DNA from: Sipunculus nudus
Taxonomy: Eukaryota; Annelida; Sipuncula; Golfingiida; Sipunculidae
Assembly (NCBI GenBank): GCA_026874595.1
Contig: CM049319.1
Span: 67,919,917 to 67,983,916 of the forward strand
Reading direction: 5' to 3'
DNA: 64,000 nt
In this document: positions 1 through 15,011 of the stretch, piece after piece
Layout of the letters: every line of letters starts with the position of its first letter
Numbering within the stretch: the first letter of the stretch is position 1
The notes under the pieces: model-generated
The model's database searches: none
What the model was told of the DNA's origin: nothing
What the model saw: only the letters and a program-made list of their open reading frames with translations
Program-made: the position numbers and the translations under genes

Positions 1-530
1 CTGTAAGACGAACCCTGTATGACATACCCTGTATGACATACCCTGTATGACAGATCCTGTAAGACGAACCCTGTATGACAAACCCTGTATGACATACCCT
101 GTATGACAGATCCTGTAAGACGAACCCTGTATGACATACCCTGTATGACATACCCTGTATGACAGATCCTCTAAGACGAACCCTGTATGACATACCCTGT
201 ATGACATACCCTGTATGACAGATCCTGTAAGACGAACCCTGTATGACATACCCTGTATGACAGATCCTGTAAGACGAACCCTGTAGGACATACCCTGTAT
301 GACATACCCTGTATGACAGATCCTGTAAGACGAACCCTGTATGACAGACCCTGTATGACAGACCCTGTAAGACGAACCCTGTATGACAGACCCTGTATGA
401 CAGACCCTGTAAGACGAACCCTGTATGACAGACCCTGTATGACAGACCCTGTAAGACGAACCCTGTATGACATACCCTGTATGACAGACCGTGTATGACA
501 TACCCTGTAAGACGAACCCTGTATGACAGC
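1..530. repeat. Left array block A1 (GACGAA/GACATA subfamily)
   Basis: Monomers CCCTGTATGACATA, CCCTGTATGACAGA and TCCTGTAAGACGAA recur in groups of three or four, giving a local 42- or 56-bp super-period. From about 313 the spacing changes to runs of GACAGACCC pairs alternating with GTAAGACGAAC. The block ends at a 13-bp monomer (GACAGCCCTG, 525-534) that lacks one base. Confidence 0.85.
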
Positions 531-3500
531 CCTGTATGACCGACCCTGTAAGACGGACCCTGTATGACAGACCCTGTATGACAGACCCTGTTAGACAGAC
601 CCTGTATTACGGACCCTGTGTGACAGACACTGTATGACCGACCCTGTATGACAGACCCTGTTAGACAGACCCTGTAAGACGGACCCTGTGTGACAGACCC
701 TGTGTGACCGACCCTGTATGACAGACCCTGTATTACGGACCCTGTATGACATACCCTGTATGACCGACCCTGTATGACAGACCCTGTATGACAGAACCTG
801 TATGACAGACCCTGTATGACATACCCTGTATGACAGACCCTGTATGACAGACCCTGTGTGACCGACTCTGTATGACAGACCCTGTATGAGAGACCCTGTT
901 TGACAGACCCTGTATAACACACCCTGTAAGACATATCCTGTTAAACAGATCCTGTATGCCAGACCCTGTATTACGGACCCTGTAAGACATATCCTGTTTG
1001 ACAGACCCTATATGACAGACCCTGTATTACGGACCTTGTATGACGTATCCTGTATGACCGACACTGTTTGACAGACCCTGTATTACGGATCCTGTTTGAC
1101 ATATCCTGTTTGAGAGACCCTGTATGACAGACCCTTTATGACAGACCCTGTATTACGGACCTTGTATGACGTATCCTGTATGACGGACACTGTATGACAT
1201 ACCCTGTAAGACATACCCTGTAAGACATACCCTGTATGACAGACCTTGTAAGACATACCCTGTAAGACAAACCCTGTATGACCGACACTGTATGACATAC
1301 CCTGTAAGACATACCCTGTAAGACATATCCTGTATGACCGACACTGTATGACATACCCTGTAAGACATACCCTGTAAGACATACCCTGTAAGACTTCCCT
1401 GTAAGACATACCCTGAATGACAGACCCTGTAAGACATAGCCTGTAAGACATACCCTGTAACACATTACCATGTATGACCGACCCTGTATGACCGACCCTG
1501 TATGATGTACCTTGCATGACCGACCCTGTATCACAGACCCTGTAAGACATACCCTGTAAGACATACCCTGTATGACAGACCCTGTAAGACATACCCTGTA
1601 TGACAGACACTGTAAGACATACCATGTATGACCGACCCTGTATGACCGACCCTGTATGACCGACCCTGTATGACAGACCCTGTAAGACATATCCTGTTAA
1701 ACATACCCTGTATGACCGACCCTTCAGGACCGACCCTGTATGACCGACCCTGTATGACAGACCCTGTAAGACATATCCTGTTAAACAGACCCCGTATGAC
1801 AGACCCGGTATTACGGAACTTGTATGACAGACCCTGTATGACGGACCCTGTATGACATACCCAGTATGACATACCCTATATGACAGACCCTGTATTACGG
1901 ACCCTGTATGACGTACATTGCATGACCGACCCTGTATGACAAACCTTGTAAAACATATCCTGTTAAACAGACCCTGTATGACAGACCCTGTATTACGGAC
2001 CCTGTATGACCGACCCTGTATGACAGACCCTGTATGACGTACCTTGCATGACCGACCCTGTATAGCAGACCCTGTAAGACATATCCTGTTAAACAGACCC
2101 TGTATGACGGACCCTGTATGACCGACGCTGTATGACATATCCTGTTTGACAGACCCTATGTAACAGACCCTGTATTACGGACCTTGTATGACGTATCCTG
2201 TATGACCGACACTGTTTGACAGACCCTGTATTACCGATCCTGTTTGACATATCCTGTTTGAGAGACCCTGTATGACAGACCCTGTTTGACAGACCCTGTA
2301 TTACGGACCCTGTAAGACATATCCTGTTTGACAGACCCTTTATGACAGACCCTGTATTACGGACCTTGTATGACGTATCCTGTATGACGGACACTGTATG
2401 ACATACCCTGTATGACCGACACTGTATGACATACCCTGTAAGACATACCCTGTAAGACATACCCTGTAAGACATATCCTGTATGACCGACACTGTATGAC
2501 ATACCCTGTAAGACATACCCTGTAAGACATACCCTGTAAGACTTCCCTGTAAGACATACCCTGAATGACAGACCCTGTAAGACATAGCCTGTAAGACATA
2601 CCCTGTAAGACATTACCATGTATGACCGACCCTGTATGACCGACCCTGTATGATGTACCTTGCATGACCGACCCTGTATCACAGACCCTGTAAGACATAC
2701 CCTGTAAGACATACCCTGTATGACAGACCCTGTAAGACATACCCTGTATGACAGACCCCGTATGACGGACCCTGTATGACATATCCTGTTTGACGGACCC
2801 TGTATTACGGACCTTGTATGACACACCCTGTTTGACAGACCCTGTATTACGGACCCTGTAAGACATATACTGTTAAACAGACCCTGTATGACAGACCCTG
2901 TATGACAGACCCTGTATGACAGACCCTGTATTACGGACCTTGTATGACGTATCCTGTATGACCGACACTGTTTGACAGAAACTGTATTACCGATCCTGTT
3001 TGACATATCCTGTTTGAGAGACCCTGTATGACAGACCCTGTTTGACAGACCCTGTATTACGGACCCTGTAAGACATATCCTGTTTGACAGACCCTTTATG
3101 ACAGACCCTGTATTACGGACCTTGTATGACGTATCCTGTATGACGGACACTGTATGACATACCCTGTAAGACATACCCTGTAAGACATACCCTGTATGAC
3201 AGACCCTGTAAGACATACCCTGTAAGACAAACCCTGTATGACCGACACTGTATGACATACCCTGTAAGACATACCCTGTAAGACATAGCCTGTAAGACAT
3301 ATCCTGTATGACCGACACTGTATGACATACCCTGTAAGACATACCCTGTAAGACATACCCTGTAAGACTTCCCTGTAAGACATACCCTGAATGACAGACC
3401 CTGTAAGACATAGCCTGTAAGACATACCCTGTAAGACATTACCATGTATGACCGACCCTGTATAACCGACCCTGTATGATGTACCTTGCATGACCGACCC

Positions 3501-3835
3501 TGTATCACAGACCCTGTAAGACATACCCTGTAAGACATACCCTGTATGACAGACGCTGTAAGACATACCCTGTATGACAGACCCTGTAAGACATATCATG
3601 TATGACCGACCCTGTATGACCGACCCTGTATGACCGACCCTGTATGACAGACCCTGTAAGACATATCCTGTTAAACATACCCTGTATGACCGACCCTTCA
3701 TGACCGACCCTGTATGACCGACCCTGTATGACTGACCCTGTAAGACATATCCTGTTAAACAGACCCCGTATGACAGACCCTGTATTACGGACCTTGTATG
3801 ACAGACCCTGTATGACGGACCCTGTATGACATACC
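531..3835. repeat. Left array block B1 (GTATTACGG/GACCGA/GACATAT subfamily)
   Basis: This heterogeneous block is rich in GTATTACGGACC, GTATGACCGAC, GTTTGACAG, GTTAAACAG and GTAAGACATATCC monomers. It contains three copies of the landmark ACCCTTTATG (1,131; 2,335; 3,091). Each is followed 203-273 bp later by the 13-bp monomer ending AAGACTT (1,390; 2,538; 3,364), so it holds about two and a half higher-order units. It ends at the monomer CCCAGTATGAC, after which subfamily A begins. Confidence 0.8.
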
Positions 3836-4590
3836 CAGTATGACATACCCTGTATGACATACCCTGTATGACATACCCCGTATGACATACCCTGTATGAC
3901 ATACCCTGTAAGACGAACCCTGTATGACATACCCTGTATGACATACCCTGTATGACAGATCCTGTAAGACGAACCCTGTATGACATACCCTGTATGACAT
4001 ACCCTGTATGACAGATCCTGTAAGACGAACCCTGTATGACATAACCCGTATGACATACCCTGTATGACAGATCCTGTAAGAAGAACCCTATATGACATAC
4101 CCTGTAAGACGAACCCTGTATGACATACCCCGTATGACATACCCTGTATGACAGATCCTGTAAGACGAACCCTGTATGACATACCCTGTAAGACGAACCC
4201 TGTATGATATACCCTGTATGACATACCCTGTATGACAGATCCTGTAAGACGAAACCTGTATGACATACCCCGTAAGACGAACCCTGTATAATATACCCTG
4301 TATGACATACCCTGTATGACAGATCCTGTAAGATGAACCCTGTATGACATACCCTGTATGACATACCCTGTATGACAGATCCTGTAAGACGAACCCTGTA
4401 TGACATACCCTGTAAGACGAACCCTGTATGACATACCCTGTATGACATACCCTGTATGACAGATCCTGTAAGACGAACCCTGTATGACATACCCTGTAAG
4501 ACGAACCCTGTATGACATACCCCGTATGACATACCCTGTATGACAGATCCTGTAAGACGAACCCTGTATGACATACCCTGTATGACAGAC
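3836..4590. repeat. Left array block A2
   Basis: Homogeneous GACATA, GACAGATCC and GTAAGACGAA monomers with a few private changes, such as GATATACCC near 4,207, GTATAATATACCC near 4,287 and AAGATGAACC near 4,331. The same private changes recur in later A blocks (A3 to A6), so these blocks are copies of one another and not independent expansions. Confidence 0.8.
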
Positions 4591-5906
4591 CCTGTGTGAC
4601 TGACTCTGTATGACAGACCCTGTATGAGAGACCCTGTTTGACAGACCCTGTATAACGGACCCTGTAAGACATATCCTGTTAAACAGATCCTGTATGCCAG
4701 ACCCTGTATTACGGACCCTGTAAGACATATCCTGTTTGACAGACCCTATATGACAGACCCTGTATTACGGACCTTGTATGACGTATCCTGTATGACCGAC
4801 ACTGTTTGACAGACCCTGTATTACGGATCCTGTTTGACATATCCTGTTTGAGAGACCCTGTATGACACACCCTGTTTGACAGACCCTGTAATACGGACCC
4901 TGTAAGACATATCATGTTAAACAGACCCTGTATGACACACCCTGTATTACTGACCCTGTAAGACATATCCTGTTTGACAGACCCTATATGACAGACCCTG
5001 TATTACGGACCTTGTATGACGTATCCTGTATGACCGACACTGTTTGACAGACCCTGTATTACCGATCCTGTTTGACATATCCTGTTTGAGAGACCCTGTA
5101 TGACAGACCCTGTTTGACAGACCCTGTATTACGGACCCTGTAAGACATATCCTGTTTGACAGACCCTTTATGACAGACCCTGTATTACGGACCTTGTATG
5201 ACGTATCCTGTATGACGGACACTGTATGACATACCCTGTAAGACATACCCTGTAAGACATACCCTGTATGACAGACCCTGTAAGACATACCCTGTAAGAC
5301 AAACCCTGTATGACCGACACTGTATGACATACCCTGTAAGACATACCCTGTAAGACATACCCTGTAAGACATATCCTGTATGACCGACACTGTATGACAT
5401 ACCCTGTAAGACATACCCTGTAAGACATACCCTGTAAGACTTCCCCGTAAGACATACCCTGAATGACAGACCCTGTAAGACATAGCCTGTAAGACATACC
5501 CTGTAAGACATTACCATGTATGACCGACCCTGTATAACCGACCCTGTATGATGTACCTTGCATGACCGACCCTGTATCACAGACCCTGTAAGACATACCC
5601 TGTAAGACATACCCTGTATGACAGACGCTGTAAGACATACCCTGTATGACAGACCCTGTAAGACATATCATGTATGACCGACCCTGTATGACCGACCCTG
5701 TATGACCGACCCTGTATGACAGACCCTGTAAGACATATCCTGTTAAACATACCCTGTATGACCGACCCTTCATGACCGACCCTGTATGACCGACCCTGTA
5801 TGACAGACCCTGTAAGACATATCCTGTTAAACAGACCCCGTATGACAGACCCTGTATTACGGACCTTGTATGACAGACCCTGTATGACGGACCCTGTATG
5901 ACATAC
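4591..5906. repeat. Left array block B2
   Basis: Subfamily B monomers with one copy of the ACCCTTTATG landmark (5,163) and its AAGACTT partner 273 bp later (5,436). The landmark lies 2,072 bp (148 monomers) after the one at 3,091. The block again ends at a CCCAGTATGAC monomer. Confidence 0.8.
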
Positions 5907-7675
5907 CCAGTATGACATACCCTGTATGACATACCCTGTATGACATACCCCGTATGACATACCCTGTATGACATACCCTGTAAGACGAACCCTGTATGAC
6001 ATACCCTGTATGACATACCCTGTATGACAGATCCTGTAAGACGAACCCTGTATGACAGATCCTGTAAGACGAACCCTGTATGACATACCCTGTATGACAT
6101 ACCCTGTATGACAGATCCTGTAAGACGAACCCTGTATGACATAACCCGTATGACATACCCTGTATGACAGATCCTGTAAGACGAACCCTATATGACATAC
6201 CCTGTAAGACGAACCCTGTATGACATACCCCGTATGACATACCCTGTATGACAGATCCTGTAAGACGAACCCTGTATATGACATACCCTGTAAGACGAAC
6301 CCTGTATGATATACCCTGTATGACATACCCTGTATGACAGATCCTGTAAGACGAAACCTGTATGACATACCCTGTAAGACGAACCCTGTATGATATACCC
6401 TGTATGACATACCCTGTATGACAGATCCTGTAAGATGAACCCTGTATGACATACCCTGTATGACATACCCTGTATGACAGATCCTGTAAGACGAACCCTG
6501 TATGACATACCCTGTAAGACGAACCCTGTATGACATACCCTGTATGACATACCCTGTATGACAGATCCTGTAAGACGAACCCTGTATGACATACCCTGTA
6601 AGACGAACCCTGTATGACAAACCCCGTATGACATACCCTGTATGACAGATCCTGTAAGACGAACCCTGTATGACATATCCTGTATGACATACCCTGTATG
6701 ACAGATCCTGTAAGACGAACCCTGTATGACATACCCTGTAAGACGAACCCTGTATGACATACCCTGGATGACATACCCTGTATGACAGATCCTGTAAGAC
6801 GAACCCTGTATGACATACCCTGTATGACATACCCTGTATGACATACCCTGTATGACAGATCCTGTAAGACGAACCCTGTATGACATACCCTGTAAGACGA
6901 ACCCTGTATGAGATACCCTGTATGACATACCCTGTATGACAGATCCTGTAAGACGAACCCTGTATGACATACCCTGTATGACAGATCTTGTAAGACGAAC
7001 CCTGTATGACATACCCTGTATGACATACCCTGTATGACAGATCCTGTAAGACGAACCCTGTATGACATACCCTGTATGACATACCCTGTATGACAGATCC
7101 TGTAAGACGAACCCTGTATGACATACCCTGTAAGACGAACCCTGTATGACATACCCTGTATGACATACCCTGTATGACAGATCCTGTAAAACGAACCCTG
7201 TATGACATACCCTGTATGACAAACCCTGTATGACAGATCCTGTAAGACGAACCCTGTATGACATACCCTGTATGACATACCCTGTATGACAGATCCTGTA
7301 AGACGAAACCTGTATGACATACCCTGTATGACAAATCCTGTAAGACGAACCCTGTATGACATACCCTGTATGACAGATCCTGTAAGACGAACCCTGTATG
7401 ACATACCCTGTATGACATACCCTGTATGACAGATCCTGTAAGACGAACCCTGTATGACATACCCTGTATAACATACCCTGTATGACAGATCCTGTAAGAC
7501 GAACCCTGTATGACATACCCTGTATGACATACCCTGTATGACAGATCCTGTGAGACGAACCCTGTATGACAAACCCTGTATGACATACCCTGTATGACAG
7601 ATCCTGTAAGACGAACCCTGTATGACATACCCTGTATGACATACCCTGTATGACAGATCCTCTAAGACGAACCCT
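5907..7675. repeat. Left array block A3 (longest uninterrupted A block but one)
   Basis: About 1.77 kb of subfamily A monomers. It contains the same private variants as A2 and A4 (GATATACCC, AAGATGAACC) and extra material with GGATGACATACC near 6,775 and GTGAGACGAACC near 7,550. Its minus strand is open for 683 codons because no monomer variant creates a stop. Confidence 0.8.
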
Positions 7676-8118
7676 GTATGACAGACCCTGTATGACAGAC
7701 CCTGTATGACAGACCCTGTATTACGGACCCTGTATGACATACCCTGTATGACCGACCCTGTATGACAGACCCTGTATGACAGAACCTGTATGACAGACCC
7801 TGTATGACATACCCTGTATGACAGACCCTGTATGACAGACCCTGTGTGACCGACTCTGTATGACAGACCCTGTATGAGAGACCCTGTTTGACAGACCCTG
7901 TATAACACACCCTGTAAGACATATCCTGTTAAACAGATCCTGTATGCCAGACCCTGTATTACGGACCCTGTAAGACATATCCTGTTTGACAGACCCTATA
8001 TGACAGACCCTGTATTACGGACCTTGTATGACGTATCCTGTATGACCGACACTGTTTGACAGACCCTGTATAACGGATCCTGTTTGACATATCCTGTTTG
8101 AGAGACCCTGTATGACAG

Positions 8119-10176
8119 ACCCTTTATGACAGACCCTGTATTACGGACCTTGTATGGCGTATCCTGTATGACGGACACTGTATGACATACCCTGTAAGAC
8201 ATACCCTGTAAGACATACCCTGTATGACAGACCCTGTAAGACATACCCTGTAAGACAAACCCTGTATGACCGACACTGTATGACATACCCTGTAAGACAT
8301 ACCCTGTAAGACATACCCTGTAAGACATATCCTGTATGACCGACACTGTATGAGATACCCTGTAAGACATACCCTGTAAGACATACCCTGTAAGACTTCC
8401 CTGTAAGACATACCCTGAATGACAGACCCTGTAAGACATAGCCTGTAAGACATACCCTGTAACACATTACCATGTATGACCGACCCTGTATGACCGACCC
8501 TGTATGATGTACCTTGCATGACCGACCCTGTATCACAGACCCTGTAAGACATACCCTGTAAGACATACCCTGTATGACAGACCCTGTAAGACATACCCTG
8601 TATGACAGACACTGTAAGACATACCATGTATGACCGACCCTGTATGACCGACCCTGTATGACCGACCCTGTATGACAGACCCTGTAAGACATATCCTGTT
8701 AAACATACCCTGTATGACCGACCCTTCATGACCGACCCTGTATGACCGACCCTGTATGACAGACCCTGTAAGACATATCCTGTTAAACAGACCCCGTATG
8801 ACAGACCCTGTATTACGGAACTTGTATGACAGACCCTGTATGACGGACCCTGTATGACATACCCAGTATGACATACCCTATATGACAGACCCTGTATTAC
8901 GGACCCTGTATGACGTACATTGCATGACTGACCCTGTATGACAAACCTTGTAAAACATATCCTGTTAAACAGACCCTGTATGACAGACCCTGTATTACGG
9001 ACCCTGTATGACCGACCCTGTATGACACACCCTGTATGACAGACCCTGTATGACGTACCTTGCATGACCGACCCTGTATAGCAGACCCTGTAAGACATAT
9101 CCTGTTAAACAGACCCTGTATGACGGACCCTGTATGACCGACCCTGTATGACATATCCTGTTTGACAGACCCTATGTAACAGACCCTGTATTACGGACCT
9201 TGTATGACGTATCCTGTATGACCGACACTGTTTGACAGACCCTGTATTACCGATCCTGTTTGACATATCCTGTTTGAGAGACCCTGTATGACAGACCCTG
9301 TTTGACAGACCCTGTATTACGGACCCTGTAAGACATATCCTGTTTGACAGACCCTTTATGACAGACCCTGTATTACGGACCTTGTATGACGTATCCTGTA
9401 TGACGGACACTGTATGACATACCCTGTATGACATACCCTGTAAGACATACCCTGTATGACAGACCCTGTAAGACATACCCTGTAAGACAAACCCTGTATG
9501 ACCGACACTGTATGACATACCCTGTAAGACATACCCTGTAAGACATACCCTGTAAGACATATCCTGTATGACCGACACTGTATGACATACCCTGTAAGAC
9601 ATACCCTGTAAGACATACCCTGTAAGACTTCCCTGTAAGACATACCCTGAATGACAGACCCTGTAAGACATAGCCTGTAAGACATACCCTGTAAGACATT
9701 ACCATGTATGACCGACCCTGTATGACCGACCCTGTATGATGTACCTTGCATGACCGACCCTGTATCACAGACCCTGTAAGACATACCCTGTAAGACATAC
9801 CCTGTATGACAGACCCTGTAAGACATACCCTGTATGACAGACCCCGTATGACGGACCCTGTATGACATATCCTGTTTGACGGACCCTGTATTACGGACCT
9901 TGTATGACACACCCTGTTTGACAGACCCTGTATTACGGACCCTGTAAGACATATCCTGTTAAACAGACCCTGTATGACAGACCCTGTATGACAGACCCTG
10001 TATGACAGACCCTGTATTACGGACCTTGTATGACGTATCCTGTATGACCGACACTGTTTGACAGACCCTGTATTACCGATCCTGTTTGACATATCCTGTT
10101 TGAGAGACCCTGTATGACAGACCCTGTTTGACAGACCCTGTATTACGGACCCTGTAAGACATATCCTGTTTGACAG
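8119..10176. repeat. 2,058-bp higher-order repeat, copy 1
   Basis: The unit runs from landmark ACCCTTTATG at 8,119 to the next equivalent landmark at 10,177. Translations of the minus strand of copies 1 and 2 match with a few substitutions. Internal landmarks AAGACTT lie at 8,392 and 9,624, exactly 2,058 bp before their partners at 10,450 and 11,682. Confidence 0.85.
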
Positions 10177-12234
10177 ACCCTTTATGACAGACCCTGTATT
10201 ACGGACCTTGTATGACGTATCCTGTATGACGGACACTGTATGACATACCCTGTAAGACATACCCTGTAAGACATACCCTGTATGACAGACCCTGTAAGAC
10301 ATACCCTGTAAGACAAACCCTGTATGACCGACACTGTATGACATACCCTGTAAGACATACCCTGTAAGACATACCCTGTAAGACATATCCTGTATGACCG
10401 ACACTGTATGACATACCCTGTAAGACATACCCTGTAAGACATACCCTGTAAGACTTCCCTGTAAGACATACCCTGAATGACAGACCCTGTAAGACATAGC
10501 CTGTAAGACATACCCTGTAAGACATTACCATTTATGACCGACCCTGTATGACCGACCCTGTATGATGTACCTTGCATGACCGACCCTGTATCACAGACCC
10601 TGTAAGACATACCCTGTAAGACATACCCTGTATGACAGACCCTGTAAGACATACCCTGTATGACAGACACTGTAAGACATACCATGTATGACCGACCCTG
10701 TATGACCGACCCTGTATGACCGACCCTGTATGACAGACCCTGTAAGACATATCCTGTTAAACATACCCTGTATGACCGACCCTTCATGACCGACCCTGTA
10801 TGACCGACCCTGTATGACAGACCCTGTAAGACATATCCTGTTAAACAGACCCCGTATGACAGACCCTGTATTACGGAACTTGTATGACAGACCCTGTATG
10901 ACGGACCCTGTATGACATACCCAGTATGACATACCCTATATGACAGACCCTGTATTACGGACCCTGTATGACGTACATTGCATGACTGACCCTGTATGAC
11001 AAACCTTGTAAAACATATCCTGTTAAACAGACCCTGTATGACAGACCCTGTATTACGGACCCTGTATGACCGACCCTGTATGACACACCCTGTATGACAG
11101 ACCCTGTATGACGTACCTTGCATGACCGACCCTGTATAGCAGACCCTGTAAGACATATCCTGTTAAACAGACCCTGTATGACGGACCCTGTATGACCGAC
11201 CCTGTATGACATATCCTGTTTGACAGACCCTATGTAACAGACCCTGTATTACGGACCTTGTATGACGTATCCTGTATGACCGACACTGTTTGACAGACCC
11301 TGTATTACCGATCCTGTTTGACATATCCTGTTTGAGAGACCCTGTATGACAGACCCTGTTTGACAGACCCTGTATTACGGACCCTGTAAGACATATCCTG
11401 TTTGACAGACCCTTTATGACAGACCCTGTATTACGGACCTTGTATGACGTATCCTGTATGACGGACACTGTATGACATACCCTGTATGACATACCCTGTA
11501 AGACATACCCTGTATGACAGACCCTGTAAGACATACCCTGTAAGACAAACCCTGTATGACAGACACTGTATGACATACCCTGTAACACATACCCTGTAAG
11601 ACATACCCTGTAAGACATATCCTGTATGACCGACACTGTATGACATACCCTGTAAGACATACCCTGTAAGACATACCCTGTAAGACTTCCCTGTAAGACA
11701 TACCCTGAATGACAGACCCTGTAAGACATAGCCTGTAAGACATACCCTGTAAGACATTACCATGTATGACCGACCCTGTATGACCGACCCTGTATGATGT
11801 ACCTTGCATGACCGACCCTGTATCACAGACCCTGTAAGACATACCCTGTAAGACATACCCTGTATGACAGACCCTGTAAGACATACCCTGTATGACAGAC
11901 CCCGTATGACGGACCCTGTATGACATATCCTGTTTGACGGACCCTGTATTACGGACCTTGTATGACACACCCTGTTTGACAGACCCTGTATTACGGACCC
12001 TGTAAGACATATCCTGTTAAACAGACCCTGTATGACAGACCCTGTATGACAGACCCTGTATGACAGACCCTGTATTACGGACCTTGTATGACGTATCCTG
12101 TATGACCGACACTGTTTGACAGACCCTGTATTACCGATCCTGTTTGACATATCCTGTTTGAGAGACCCTGTATGACAGACCCTGTTTGACAGACCCTGTA
12201 TTACGGACCCTGTAAGACATATCCTGTTTGACAG
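10177..12234. repeat. 2,058-bp higher-order repeat, copy 2
   Basis: Direct tandem copy of 8,119-10,176 with scattered single-base changes, for example CATTTATG in place of CATGTATG near 10,530 and GTAACACAT in place of GTAAGACAT near 11,582. The exact 147-monomer offset suggests amplification by unequal exchange in monomer register. Confidence 0.85.
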
Positions 12235-14264
12235 ACCCTTTATGACAGACCCTGTATTACGGACCTTGTATGACGTATCCTGTATGACGGACACTGTATG
12301 ACATACCCTGTAAGACATACCCTGTAAGACATACCCTGTATGACAGACCCTGTAAGACATACCCTGTAAGACAAACCCTGTATGACCGACACTGTATGAC
12401 ATACCCTGTAAGACATACCCTGTAAGACATACCCTGTAAGACATATCCTGTATGACCGACACTGTATGACATACCCTGTAAGACATACCCTGTAAGACAT
12501 ACCCTGTAAGACTTCCCTGTAAGACATACCCTGAATGACAGACCCTGTAAGACATAGCCTGTAAGACATACCCTGTAAGACATTACCATTTATGACCGAC
12601 CCTGTATAACCGACCCTGTATGATGTACCTTGCATGACCGACCCTGTATCACAGACCCTGTAAGACATACCCTGTAAGACATACCCTGTATGACAGACGC
12701 TGTAAGACATACCCTGTATGACAGACCCTGTAAGACATATCATGTATGACCGACCCTGTATGACCGACCCTGTATGACCGACCCTGTATGACAGACCCTG
12801 TAAGACATATCCTGTTAAACATACCCTGTATGACCGACCCTTCATGACCGACCCTGTATGACCGACCCTGTATGACTGACCCTGTAAGACATATCCTGTT
12901 AAACAGACCCCGTATGACAGACCCTGTATTACGGACCTTGTATGACAGACCCTGTATGACGGACCCTGTATGACATACCCAGTATGACATACCCTGTATG
13001 ACATACCCTGTATGACATACCCCGTATGACATACCCTGTATGACATACCCTGTAAGACGAACCCTGTATGACATACCCTGTATGACATACCCTGTATGAC
13101 AGATCCTGTAAGACGAACCCTGTATGACAGATCCTGTAAGACGAACCCTGTATGACATACCCTGTATGACATACCCTGTATGACAGATCCTGTAAGACGA
13201 ACCCTGTATGACATAACCCGTATGACATACCCTGTATGACAGATCCTGTAAGACGAACCCTATATGACATACCCTGTAAGACGAACCCTGTATGACATAC
13301 CCCGTATGACATACCCTGTATGACAGATCCTGTAAGACGAACCCTGTATGACATACCCTGTAAGACGAACCCTGTATGATATACCCTGTATGACATACCC
13401 TGTATGACAGATCCTGTAAGACGAAACCTGTATGACATACCCTGTAAGACGAACCCTGTATAATATACCCTGTATGACATACCCTGTATGACAGATCCTG
13501 TAAGATGAACCCTGTATGACATACCCTGTATGACATACCCTGTATGACAGATCCTGTAAGACGAACCCTGTATGACATACCCTGTAAGACGAACCCTGTA
13601 TGACATACCCTGTATGACATACCCTGTATGACATACCCTGTAAGACATATCCTGTATGACCGACACTGTATGACATACCCTGTAAGACATACCCTGTAAG
13701 ACATACCCTGTAAGACTTCCCTGTAAGACATACCCTGAATGACAGACCCTGTAAGACATAGCCTGTAAGACATACCCTGTAAGACATTACCATGTATGAC
13801 CGACCCTGTATGACCGACCCTGTATGATGTACCTTGCATGACCGACCCTGTATCACAGACCCTGTAAGACATACCCTGTAAGACATACCCTGTATGACAG
13901 ACCCTGTAAGACATACCCTGTATGACAGACCCCGTATGACGGACCCTGTATGACATATCCTGTTTGACGGACCCTGTATTACGGACCTTGTATGACACAC
14001 CCTGTTTGACAGACCCTGTATTACGGACCCTGTAAGACATATCCTGTTAAACAGACCCTGTATGACAGACCCTGTATGACAGACCCTGTATGACAGACCC
14101 TGTATTACGGACCTTGTATGACGTATCCTGTATGACCGACACTGTTTGACAGACCCTGTATTACCGATCCTGTTTGACATATCCTGTTTGAGAGACCCTG
14201 TATGACAGACCCTGTTTGACAGACCCTGTATTACGGACCCTGTAAGACATATCCTGTTTGACAG
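12235..14264. repeat. Higher-order repeat, copy 3 (2,030 bp, rearranged by an A block)
   Basis: It starts with the same landmark and the same first ~740 bp as copies 1 and 2. After CCCAGTATGAC (about 12,980) it switches to subfamily A monomers until about 13,640, then returns to the B order and ends at the landmark at 14,265. The length is 145 monomers. The A block therefore replaces a stretch of B instead of simply adding to it. Confidence 0.75.
12981..13640. repeat. Left array block A4
   Basis: Short A block inside higher-order copy 3. Its first monomers and its private variants follow the same order as A2, A3 and A5. It returns to B inside a GTAAGACATATCC monomer. Confidence 0.8.
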
Positions 14265-15011
14265 ACCCTTTATGACAGACCCTGTATTACGGACCTTGTA
14301 TGACGTATCCTGTATGACGGACACTGTATGACATACCCTGTAAGACATACCCTGTAAGACATACCCTGTATGACAGACCCTGTAAGACATACCCTGTAAG
14401 ACAAACCCTGTATGACCGACACTGTATGACATACCCTGTAAGACATACCCTGTAAGACATACCCTGTAAGACATATCCTGTATGACCGACACTGTATGAC
14501 ATACCCTGTAAGACATACCCTGTAAGACATACCCTGTAAGACTTCCCTGTAAGACATACCCTGAATGACAGACCCTGTAAGACATAGCCTGTAAGACATA
14601 CCCTGTAAGACATTACCATTTATGACCGACCCTGTATAACCGACCCTGTATGATGTACCTTGCATGACCGACCCTGTATCACAGACCCTGTAAGACATAC
14701 CCTGTAAGACATACCCTGTATGACAGACGCTGTAAGACATACCCTGTATGACAGACCCTGTAAGACATATCATGTATGACCGACCCTGTATGACCGACCC
14801 TGTATGACCGACCCTGTATGACAGACCCTGTAAGACATATCCTGTTAAACATACCCTGTATGACCGACCCTTCATGACCGACCCTGTATGACCGACCCTG
14901 TATGACTGACCCTGTAAGACATATCCTGTTAAACAGACCCCGTATGACAGACCCTGTATTACGGACCTTGTATGACAGACCCTGTATGACGGACCCTGTA
15001 TGACATACCCA
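13641..15011. repeat. Left array block B4
   Basis: Subfamily B with AAGACTT at 13,712 and 14,538 (826 bp apart) and ACCCTTTATG at 14,265. It ends at CCCAGTATGAC, followed by A5. Confidence 0.8.

Larger units (their letters stand above)
7676..12980. repeat. Left array block B3 (carries the 2,058-bp higher-order repeat)
   Basis: The longest B block. It contains landmark ACCCTTTATG at 8,119; 9,351; 10,177; 11,409 and 12,235, spaced 1,232 and 826 bp alternately. That defines a 2,058-bp higher-order unit (147 monomers). Two consecutive units here are nearly identical. Confidence 0.85.
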
